A stretch of 20,070 bases of DNA from NCBI GenBank assembly GCA_050743365.1, contig JBOGFI010000074.1:1-20070 (forward strand). The letters run 5' to 3'. Numbering within the stretch: the stretch's first letter is position 1; the number at the start of each line of letters is the position of its first letter. Below are positions 1 through 5,490 of the stretch, piece after piece. The notes under the pieces are model-generated. The model was not told the DNA's origin. It made no database searches and saw only the letters and a program-made list of their open reading frames with translations. The DNA comes from JBOGFI01 sp050743365. Lineage in GTDB: Bacteria > Actinomycetota > Acidimicrobiia > IMCC26256 > JACDBD01. A program made the translations under genes and the position numbers.

Positions 1-49
1 TCTTGCTGCGTCCCTCGACCAGCACCGCCGTGACCACAAGACGAGCCAT
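1..49 (-). CDS. IS481-like transposase, N-terminal fragment cut by window edge
   Basis: Read on the minus strand from an ATG at 49, the first 16 codons give MARLVVTAVLVEGRSK. This resembles the start of IS481-type (IS3-related, DDE) transposases, which begin with a short hydrophobic stretch followed by a helix-turn-helix of the 'EGRSxxEVAR' kind. Only these residues lie inside the window, so neither the catalytic domain nor the integrity of the gene can be judged. It sits just outside the IS110 element, so the left edge carries at least two insertion sequences. The family call rests on recognising a short N-terminus and should be confirmed with the flanking sequence. Confidence 0.55.
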   Translation of the reverse strand, partial: MARLVVTAVLVEGRSK

Positions 50-130
50 CGACACCCCGCACCCCCTCTGCTTGAGGTGTGCACGATGTCCCGAGACAGC
101 TGTGAACTATGTCCTGAACTCAGATACCGC
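50..130. mobile_element. Probable terminal region of the IS481-like element
   Basis: Upstream of the transposase start lie two near-identical short direct repeats, TGTCCCGA at 87-94 and TGTCCTGA at 110-117. The first is part of an imperfect inverted repeat, TGTCCCGAGACA (87-98). Short TGT-starting repeats ahead of the transposase are typical of IS481 termini. The exact outer end and any target duplication cannot be fixed because the other end is outside the window. Confidence 0.35.
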
Positions 131-261
131 CAGCCCGACCAGCATGAGAGCAGGTCACAGCGTGACGGCCGCTCGGGACTCTGCCCGGGACTAGCGCCTA
201 TCGCGCGTCGACCGCGCGGGCGCATGTGCGGTTCTGGTAGATCTCCGAGGGCGGTGATGGC

Positions 262-286
262 TAGGTGGACGCTCCGCTTCCACCTA
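262..286. repeat. Perfect 8-bp stem-loop downstream of the IS110 transposase
   Basis: TAGGTGGA at 262-269 pairs with TCCACCTA at 279-286 across a 9-nt loop. It lies about 60 bases past the transposase stop on the minus strand. There is no following T-run on either strand, so a standard intrinsic terminator is not well supported. It may belong to the element end. Confidence 0.5.
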
Positions 287-345
287 CAAGTGTGTCACCC
301 TATGGATGCTGGTCTTGTCAAGGGCTGGACGCGCGCGTGCGGTGG

Positions 346-1770
346 TTACGCGGGGATCGGTGCTCTTGACGTGTCCGTCTGGTTGGGGCGACTGTTCGGG
401 GTGGGGAGGTCGCCTCGGTTGAGCGGTGCGTGTTGCATCGCTTGAGGGGCCTTCCCCGTTTGTCGTGAACGCCGCCGCCGGCGCACGTGCTCGGTGACGG
501 TGTAGCGCTCGGCGATGATTCGCTTGGCTTGAGCCGCGTCGACAGGCCGGCCGTCGACGTCGCGCAGCACGTAGGGCTCACCGCGCGCCATGACCGTCCA
601 GGCTCGGGCGGCGAGGCGCGCCGCGACGACACAGACGGCCTTGTTGTGGTGCGCGCCGCGCTCGACCATCTGGGACCAGTACACGGCGGCGAGCTGCGGG
701 TCGACGCGCCGGGCGCTGTTGGCGGACTGGACCAGCTGGTCGCGCAGTCGTCGCGGCCCGGCTTTGGTCATCGCCTGGCCCTTGCGGTCACTGGCGCCGG
801 TCTGAGACGCCCGCGGGGTGAGCCCGGTGAAGGCCTTGAACGCATCGGCGTTGGGGAACCGGCCCGGGCGTCCCATGACCGAGACCAGCACGGGCCCGCC
901 GGTGGTGGCGATGCCGGGCAGGCTGCGGGCGAGCTGGTTGGGATCGATGCGCAGATACGCCTGCTCGCGCACGGCGGCGTGGCGGGCGTGCTCGGCCTCG
1001 GTGGCTCGCAGCAGCCGGGCTTCGGTGGCCATCTCGGCGGCGAGGTCCTCGAACGCGACCGCCGGGTCGTCGCTATAGAGCTCGAGAGCGTGGCGAGCCA
1101 CCCCGAGCCAACGTTCGGCGCGGGCGGCTCCGTGGTGGCCCCGGGAGGTCTTGGCGATCAGCGCCGCCAGGCGCGTCTTGCCTGCCCGCAGCATCCGCCG
1201 AGGATCCCCATACCGCTCCAGGACGGCGACGTCACTGACGCCGAGGACGCTGCCGCCGAGGGCGTCTTCGAGCATCGGCATGGCCTGGCGGGCCAGGTCC
1301 CGCAGCCGCGTCTTGTGGGCGGCGGCCCGGTCGCGCAAACGGTCTGCGGCCCGCACCCGGCGATCCAGGCTGGCGTGGTCGCCTTCGGCGAGCTCGACCA
1401 TCGACAGACCCGACGGGTCGATGAGTGGCAGCCGGGCCAGGGTCTCAGCGTCGATCGCGTTCGACTTGGCGTGACGGCTCAAGAACCGCCGCAGGTCCGA
1501 CGCCTTCGCCGACGACACCCGATGGACCGCGTGCCCGCGGCGGGTGAAGAACACCGCCACGGGCAGCCACGCCGCACCAGTCGGCTCGAAGATCACCTCC
1601 AGGCGCGTGCCGGGCGGCGCGCCGGCCAGCGCCGCTGCTTCAATCGCTTCCAGGCTGTCGCGACACGGACGGCACCGCCGCCGCGCCACCACCGTGCTTT
1701 GCTCGTCGAGCACCACGACTGTGTGCGCGGTGGCGACTCCCAGATCGATACCGACCAGACGACGGGCCAT
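346..1770 (-). CDS. IS110-family transposase (DEDD recombinase)
   Basis: This 474-aa protein cuts and joins DNA for IS110-type transposition, guided in this family by an element-encoded bridge RNA. The N-terminal RuvC-like domain is clear: GIDLG with D9, IFEPTG with E62, and KSNAIDAE with D107. The third acidic position of the usual K-T-D-x-I-D motif appears as N104. The C-terminal Tnp20-type domain carries LPGIATTGGPVL (284-295) and the stretch LTPRASQTGASDRKGQ (317-332), which holds the candidate nucleophilic serine (S322 or S327). The start is the ATG at 1770, not the in-frame codon at 1848, because a strong GAGGAGGAG Shine-Dalgarno sits 6 bases before it and the homologous N-terminus begins MARRLVGIDLG. 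The last 45 residues are a basic, low-complexity tail, and the gene looks intact. Confidence 0.93.
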   Translation of the reverse strand: MARRLVGIDLGVATAHTVVVLDEQSTVVARRRCRPCRDSLEAIEAAALAGAPPGTRLEVIFEPTGAAWLPVAVFFTRRGHAVHRVSSAKASDLRRFLSRHAKSNAIDAETLARLPLIDPSGLSMVELAEGDHASLDRRVRAADRLRDRAAAHKTRLRDLARQAMPMLEDALGGSVLGVSDVAVLERYGDPRRMLRAGKTRLAALIAKTSRGHHGAARAERWLGVARHALELYSDDPAVAFEDLAAEMATEARLLRATEAEHARHAAVREQAYLRIDPNQLARSLPGIATTGGPVLVSVMGRPGRFPNADAFKAFTGLTPRASQTGASDRKGQAMTKAGPRRLRDQLVQSANSARRVDPQLAAVYWSQMVERGAHHNKAVCVVAARLAARAWTVMARGEPYVLRDVDGRPVDAAQAKRIIAERYTVTEHVRRRRRSRQTGKAPQAMQHAPLNRGDLPTPNSRPNQTDTSRAPIPA

Positions 1771-2050
1771 GTCTCGCTCCTCCTCGATGACGGCGTTGTT
1801 CGCTCTTCGCCAGCGGGCACGAGGAACACCTCGTCGACCACGGCCCATCGAGGTTGCGAAGGCCCGTCACGGCCCCCACACATGTCACCAACCGGGCGCG
1901 GCCCCACGGGCCGACCCGCCGCCCTATCCGGGTCCTGCGTGGCCGGACCGAGGAGGCACGCACACTTCCAGGGCAACCGCGACTCGCACAGTTCCCAAGT
2001 CTGAAACCACTTCGCCTCCCCCCGAACCAGCCGGGGTGCTAACACAACCC
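1771..2050 (-). ncRNA. Candidate IS110 bridge RNA / left-end region
   Basis: These 280 bases lie upstream of the transposase on its coding strand, where IS110-group elements (the IS621 type) encode the bridge RNA. Several hairpins can be read directly: ACGAGG/CCTCGT at 1819-1834 with a 4-nt loop; GGCCC/GGGCC at 1900-1912 inside an outer CGGG/CCCG (1893-1918); GGTCC/GGACC at 1931-1949; and a C-run/G-run pair at 2018-2036. No conserved coding frame is convincing here. Position and structure fit a bridge RNA, but the guide loops and RNA ends are not resolved. Confidence 0.3.
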
Positions 2051-2228
2051 CGAAGCTGCGATGCGATCAACCACCACAGCGCTTACATGTCTATGTCGAT
2101 GTTGGAGGTACGGAGACGGTGGTGGGCGCGCGGATCGTGAGAGGCCTAGGGTGAGGCGCTGGTCCTCGTGCTCCGGGTCCCCCTCTGACACGACCCGACG
2201 GCTCCCTCGCTATGTAGTCTCAAGGAAG
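2051..2228. other. Intergenic stretch between IS110 and the first small membrane protein
   Basis: No gene, tRNA or clear promoter is recognised here. An open frame runs through it into the next gene, but its translation (Arg/Cys-rich, no domain) does not look like protein. The element's outer end probably falls near the left side of this stretch. Confidence 0.4.
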
Positions 2229-2594
2229 ATGCGGAGTCCTAGCCTTCGTGTGGCCGCAGTTCTTGTGCTTGTCGGCCTCGGTGTCTTCGCTCGAGGCAGC
2301 GCGACCGGCGACGCCGCACGTATCCAGGCTGGTGAGCAGCACGGGTCGTCGGATTACGCATCCGTCGTTCTCGACACTTTCGGCCAAGGTGAGCCCGCCG
2401 TGGTCCAGAGTGGTGGCAGGACCGATGACCGGCTCAGTCGAGTTCTCAAGCCGGTCGTCGGCACGGCCGTACTCCTGGCGCTGGCCTGGGCACTCGCCGC
2501 GCGATGGTGTAAGCGCACCCCGCGCGCGTTGTGGCCAGGCAAGGTCGTCTGCCAGCGCGTCGCGCCGCGAGGGCCACCGGTTCGGCTGACTTAG
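2229..2594 (+). CDS. Small two-helix membrane or exported protein, unknown function
   Basis: A 121-aa protein of no family I recognise. The N-terminus (MRSPSLRVAAVLVLVGLGVFARG) is a signal peptide or anchor. A polar middle follows (about residues 25-75, Asp/Gly/Ser-rich) and then a second hydrophobic helix (VVGTAVLLALAWALAARW, about 79-96) with a basic, presumably cytoplasmic tail. The ATG at 2229 is chosen because AAGGAAG lies just before it and the hydrophobic signal begins there; the in-frame extension upstream to 2061 is Arg/Cys-rich and unlikely. The architecture (exported loop between two membrane helices) resembles LPXTG-less surface proteins, but this says nothing certain about function. 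Its codon use is less GC-biased than the core genes to the right, in keeping with acquired DNA. Confidence 0.6.
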   Translation: MRSPSLRVAAVLVLVGLGVFARGSATGDAARIQAGEQHGSSDYASVVLDTFGQGEPAVVQSGGRTDDRLSRVLKPVVGTAVLLALAWALAARWCKRTPRALWPGKVVCQRVAPRGPPVRLT

Positions 2595-2740
2595 CGTCGG
2601 AACGTCGCTCAAACGAGCGACCGAACTGAAGCATCTGGTTCCAGCCACTCTCTGCCTGCTGTCGCGCTGATGGGCGCAGGCGCAGGGTCTTGCCTCGTCA
2701 ATGAGGGTTGCTGGGCCGACGCAATCGTCCCGAGAGGAGC

Positions 2741-2756
2741 TCCAGTGATCACTGGA
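2741..2756. promoter_or_regulatory. Perfect 16-bp palindrome spanning a start codon
   Basis: TCCAGTGATCACTGGA is its own reverse complement and contains the GTG start codon (2745-2747) of the next gene. It overlaps a second palindrome, GGAGCTCC at 2736-2743, which includes the Shine-Dalgarno. As DNA it could be a dimeric repressor operator. As RNA, TCCAGT/ACTGGA around a GATC loop would hide the start codon. Confidence 0.5.
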
Positions 2757-3356
2757 CGATCCGACACGCCTGACTTGGTTGCCGCGACCGTCACTGACAT
2801 CGCCTTCGCCGTCATCATCGTTTTGGCCACGATCGTGATTCTCATCCCATTTATCGGGGTCGCCTTCGTCGTTCGCGACGTCATACGGCAAATGCGCACG
2901 GAGCGCCGGAACGCGGTTGAAAGAGCTGATGCGCGAAACGCTGCTGCCACAGGTGAGGGAGGCGCCGTGACATCAGGTGACGAGTCGGCGGGGCGGAGCC
3001 CTCCTCAGGGTCAGCGCGCTCGCGGTGGGGGTGTGATGTCGCAGAGGTCAGTGATGCCGTTCCCGGCCCCGGTGGGCGCTCGGCTCGAAGGGAGCAGCAT
3101 TGACACCGCAAACGCTCACGCGCGCCCCGCGGTCACGGCCTGCCATCGGTCGCGTCGCGCGGTCGGTGCCCGCCGTCCTCGGCGGCGTCGTTGTGATCCT
3201 GTTGTTGTCCTGGCTGGTTCGTGGCCCCGACTTCGTCGACCGAGTGACAATCGCCAATCGGACTGCTCTCGATGTCGATGTGAACGTTGCCGGCTCAGAT
3301 GGGGGCCTACTCGATCTGACGTACATCGCTGCTGGCGAAACGAAGTCCGTACGTGA
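2745..3356 (+). CDS. Small membrane protein, unknown function, C-terminus doubtful
   Basis: The GTG at 2745 follows a good AGGAG Shine-Dalgarno with 5-nt spacing. The first ~70 residues look real: a short polar start, one strong membrane helix (about 17-42, FAVIIVLATIVILIPFIGVA), then a charged helix (RDVIRQMRTERRNAVERADAR). I recognise no family. The frame stays open to 3356 and so overlaps the better-supported gene at 3100 by 257 bases. The overlapped part is Arg/Cys-rich (RRPRRRR and similar) and reads like a shadow. A stop in another frame at 3101-3103 would form a classic TTGA overlap with the next start. The true end may therefore lie near 3103 after a frameshift, or the stop may have been lost. 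The start and first 70 codons are fairly secure; the end is not. Confidence 0.45.
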   Translation: MITGRSDTPDLVAATVTDIAFAVIIVLATIVILIPFIGVAFVVRDVIRQMRTERRNAVERADARNAAATGEGGAVTSGDESAGRSPPQGQRARGGGVMSQRSVMPFPAPVGARLEGSSIDTANAHARPAVTACHRSRRAVGARRPRRRRCDPVVVLAGSWPRLRRPSDNRQSDCSRCRCERCRLRWGPTRSDVHRCWRNEVRT

Positions 3357-3525
3357 CGTGATCGATCAAGGGGACATCTGGGTGTTCCACTTTTCATACG
3401 GCGGCACCGACGCCGGAACGCTCCGCCTGGATCGTACGAGGCTCGCGCAGAACGGCTGGAGAGTGGAGATTCCAGAGGCAGTTGCGGACCGGCTGGACGC
3501 GGCTGGTCATGAGCCGCCGCCCTAG
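3100..3525 (+). CDS. Membrane-anchored extracytoplasmic protein, unknown function
   Basis: A 141-aa protein with a TTG start preceded by AAGGGAG. A basic N-terminus (TRAPRSRPAIGRVARS) leads into one membrane helix (about 23-40, VPAVLGGVVVILLLSWLV), so the remaining ~100 residues should lie outside the membrane. That part (VTIANRTALDVDVNVAGSD...) has alternating hydrophobic residues typical of a beta-sandwich, with no catalytic motif I can name. It lies between the other small membrane proteins and the antiporter genes on the same strand, so co-transcription is plausible. A hairpin (3530-3557) immediately follows its stop. No cysteines occur in the exported part. I would call it a conserved-looking hypothetical protein; function is not inferred. 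Confidence 0.7.
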   Translation: MTPQTLTRAPRSRPAIGRVARSVPAVLGGVVVILLLSWLVRGPDFVDRVTIANRTALDVDVNVAGSDGGLLDLTYIAAGETKSVRDVIDQGDIWVFHFSYGGTDAGTLRLDRTRLAQNGWRVEIPEAVADRLDAAGHEPPP

Positions 3526-3529
3526 CGTC

Positions 3530-3557
3530 CTGATCCCGCTTGATACCTGCGGGTCAG
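3530..3557 (+). promoter_or_regulatory. Bulged hairpin between the surface protein gene and khtT
   Basis: CTGA-CCCGC (3530-3539, one bulged T at 3534) pairs with GCGGG-TCAG (3549-3557) around a 9-nt loop, giving nine pairs. It begins five bases after the upstream stop and ends just before the strong khtT Shine-Dalgarno. There is no T-run, so it may be an mRNA-processing or leader structure rather than a terminator. Confidence 0.45.
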
Positions 3558-3578
3558 CCGGGTAAGGAGGTAACCCAA

Positions 3579-4061
3579 ATGGCCGAGGTGAACGAGACGC
3601 GCCTGCCCGGGGTCGGTGTCCGGTACGACTTCACGACGGCTGACGGTTCCCGTGTAGGTGTTCTCGTCCATCGCACCGGGCGGAGGGAGTTGCTCGTCTA
3701 CGGGCGGGAGGATCCGGACGCGTGCCAGGCGGTGCTCCGGCTCGATGCGGCGGATACGCACACCCTGGTGGACCTCCTCGGCGGTTCACAGGTCAGCGAG
3801 GAGCTCGCAGCCATGCAGCAGCTCGAGGGCCTGACTATCGACTGGCTCCACATCCCGGCTACCTCCCCCTGGGTCGGTCGGAGCCTCCGTGACGCGGCGG
3901 TGCGGTCGATCACGGGCGTCTCGGTCGTGGCCGTCGTTCGGGGTGACGCGACGATCCCCGCCCCTGAGCCCGACTTCGTCCTCGACGCCGACGACATCGC
4001 CGTCGTCGTGGGAACGCCGGCCGGGATCGACCAGCTCGTCTCGCTCCTGAGGGGAGGGTGA
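3579..4061 (+). CDS. khtT: K+/H+ antiporter regulatory subunit, KhtT-like (RCK_C/TrkA-C domain)
   Basis: This 160-aa cytoplasmic protein is the likely gating subunit of the antiporter encoded next. The N-terminal ~70 residues (AEVNETRLPGVGVRYDF...GVLVHRTGRRELLVY) match the KhtT N-terminal domain. Residues ~84-158 form a TrkA-C/RCK_C domain (GLTIDWLHIPATSPWVGRSL..., then the VLDADDIAVVVGTP motif). In Bacillus subtilis KhtT this domain binds cyclic di-AMP and controls K+ efflux; the same role here is inferred. The ATG at 3579 is fixed by a near-perfect TAAGGAGG 8 bases before it; upstream in-frame codons have no site. The stop overlaps the next start (GTGA), so the two proteins are translationally coupled. 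The gene lies in the putative island rather than the core region. Confidence 0.85.
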   Translation: MAEVNETRLPGVGVRYDFTTADGSRVGVLVHRTGRRELLVYGREDPDACQAVLRLDAADTHTLVDLLGGSQVSEELAAMQQLEGLTIDWLHIPATSPWVGRSLRDAAVRSITGVSVVAVVRGDATIPAPEPDFVLDADDIAVVVGTPAGIDQLVSLLRGG

Positions 4062-5254
4062 CGACGCTCCTGGCCGCGGAGTCGGACGACGTCGCGTTCG
4101 TACTCCTCGAGCTCGGGCTGGTGGTGCTCGGGCTTGCCGTGGTCGGGCGATTCGCCGACCGTCTGTCACTGAGCCCGATTCCTTTCTATCTGCTCGCCGG
4201 GCTCGGCGTCGGCGAGGGCGGTGTCGTACAGATCGACGTAAGTGAGCAGTTCATCGAGGTCGGAGCGGAGATCGGTGTCGTGCTCCTGCTCCTCACGCTG
4301 GGGGTCGAGTACAGCGCCGAGGAGCTGGGGAGCGGGTTGCGCCAAGGGTGGCGAGCGGGCGTCGTCGACGCCATTGCCAACTTCCCCCCCGGCTTCGGGG
4401 CCGCGCTCGTGCTGGGCTGGGGAGTCAAAGCCGCATTGGTCCTGGGTGGGGTCACCTACATCTCGTCGTCCGGCGTGATCGCCAAGGTGCTCACGGACCT
4501 GGGTCGTCTCGGGAACCGGGAGACGCCGGCTGTGCTGACGGTGCTGGTGATCGAGGACCTGGCCATGGCCGTCTATCTGCCGGTGCTCGCAGTCGTGTTG
4601 GCCGGCGCCGGCGTCGCGTCGGGCGTCGTTTCGGTCACGGTGGCGATGGTCGCCGTGACCGTCGTACTGATCCTCGCGTTGCGGCACGGTGCCCTGATCA
4701 GCAGGCTGCTGTGGACCCGATCCGACGAGCTGTTGCTCCTGAGCGTCGTCGGCCTGACTCTCGTCGTCGCGGGGCTCGCGCAGCGCCTCCAGGTCTCAGC
4801 AGCCGTGGGCGCCTTCCTCGTCGGCGTAGCGCTGTCCGGATCGGTCTCCGAGCGCGTGTCGCGACTCGTGGGCCCGCTCCGCGACCTGTTCGCGGCCACG
4901 TTTTTCTTCTTCTTCGCTCTCCAGGTTGATCCGGGTCGCTTGCCCGGGGCCCTTGCAGTGGCCGGCACGCTCGCGGTCGTAACTGCGGCCACCAAGGTCA
5001 TGACCGGATGGTCAGCGGCGAGGCGGCTGGGAGTCGGACGTCCCGGACGCGCCCGGGCCGGCGCCGCGCTCGTTGCCCGCGGCGAGTTCTCGATCGTGAT
5101 CGCCGGCCTGGGCGCGGCGGCCGGCGTGAGGAGCGAGGTCGACGCGGTGGCAGCCGCGTACGTCCTGCTGCTCGCGATAGCCGGACCAATCCTCACGCGA
5201 TACGCAGACGTCGCCCTCCGCGAGACGACTCGAAGCGATCGCACGACGCCGTAG
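4058..5254 (+). CDS. khtU: CPA2-family monovalent cation/H+ antiporter, KhtU-like
   Basis: A 398-aa integral membrane protein with about 11-12 helices covering nearly its whole length, of the Na+/H+ exchanger fold used by CPA2 (Kef/KhtU) transporters. It probably exports K+ or Na+ in exchange for protons. Visible signatures are LTLGVEYSAEEL (80-91), the ISSSGVIAKVLTDLGRLGN loop (135-153) and VIEDLAMAVYLP (164-175), with E166-D167 at the expected ion-binding site. There is no C-terminal RCK/TrkA-N domain, which fits a separate KhtT subunit. The GTG start overlaps the khtT stop by four bases and uses GGGGAGG inside the khtT end as its Shine-Dalgarno. It is the last gene before the tRNA-Pro scar, 127 bases downstream. 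The exact cation cannot be told from sequence. Confidence 0.87.
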   Translation: MTTLLAAESDDVAFVLLELGLVVLGLAVVGRFADRLSLSPIPFYLLAGLGVGEGGVVQIDVSEQFIEVGAEIGVVLLLLTLGVEYSAEELGSGLRQGWRAGVVDAIANFPPGFGAALVLGWGVKAALVLGGVTYISSSGVIAKVLTDLGRLGNRETPAVLTVLVIEDLAMAVYLPVLAVVLAGAGVASGVVSVTVAMVAVTVVLILALRHGALISRLLWTRSDELLLLSVVGLTLVVAGLAQRLQVSAAVGAFLVGVALSGSVSERVSRLVGPLRDLFAATFFFFFALQVDPGRLPGALAVAGTLAVVTAATKVMTGWSAARRLGVGRPGRARAGAALVARGEFSIVIAGLGAAAGVRSEVDAVAAAYVLLLAIAGPILTRYADVALRETTRSDRTTP

Positions 5255-5381
5255 CGACAGACCACGAACGGACCACAAACCGCGCCGACGTCCATGGCCG
5301 TCCGTCAGCGTCCAGCGCCGCGACGAAACCCCCTCTGACGTGCCGTTATTCTCCGTGCCGGTTCGCCGACGTTCGGCCCAC

Positions 5382-5445
5382 CAGCGTTCGGGACGCTGAG
5401 GTCGCGGGTTCAAATCCCGCCGTCCCGATCCCGCCGTCCCGACCA
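5382..5445 (+). tRNA. 3' half of tRNA-Pro(CGG): probable attachment-site remnant
   Basis: Cloverleaf parts present in order: anticodon arm CAGCG/CGCTG (5382-5386, 5394-5398) around the loop TTCGGGA with anticodon CGG at 5389-5391; variable loop AGGTC; T arm GCGGG/CCCGC around TTCAAAT (5404-5420); 3' acceptor strand CGTCCCG and A73 (5421-5428). After a 14-base duplication the encoded CCA is at 5443-5445. The loop, C-rich acceptor end and A73 match bacterial tRNA-Pro. The required 5' acceptor strand CGGGACG and a D arm are absent from the upstream 60 bases. A 3'-half tRNA in this orientation is the displaced end left by tRNA-integrating elements, with the element to the left. It is not functional by itself. 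Confidence 0.85.
5415..5442 (+). repeat. 14-bp perfect tandem duplication at the tRNA-Pro 3' end
   Basis: TCCCGCCGTCCCGA occurs at 5415-5428 and again at 5429-5442, directly joined, followed by CCA. The unit covers the end of the T arm and the 3' acceptor strand, so an intact tRNA would contain one copy. It may come from slippage or from repeated recombination at the attachment core. Confidence 0.9.
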
Positions 5446-5490
5446 GTGGAGCTGTGGGTAAGCGGGTCTGTCACGCCCGGTTTGCGCGTG

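Larger units (their letters stand above)
200..2050 (-). mobile_element. IS110-family insertion sequence (ends approximate)
   Basis: The transposase gene is flanked by about 150-200 bases of non-coding DNA downstream and about 280 bases upstream. IS110 elements usually lack terminal inverted repeats and make no clear target duplication, so the ends cannot be read from a single copy, and the coordinates given are only an envelope. In the downstream flank a perfect 8-bp inverted repeat with a 9-nt loop (262-269 with 279-286) may be a terminator or part of the element end. The rest of 131-345 shows nothing else recognisable. Confidence 0.45.

Noticed and set aside
487..2004. Long plus-strand open frame of 505 codons
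   Set aside because: It is the antisense shadow of the IS110 transposase; the translation is Gly/Arg/His-rich with no domain.
2061..2228. N-terminal extension of the first small membrane protein
   Set aside because: Cys/Arg-rich and without hydrophobic signal; the ATG at 2229 has a ribosome site and begins the signal peptide.
5300..5445. Complete tRNA gene
   Set aside because: The 60 bases before the anticodon arm have neither a D arm nor the acceptor strand CGGGACG needed to pair with CGTCCCG.
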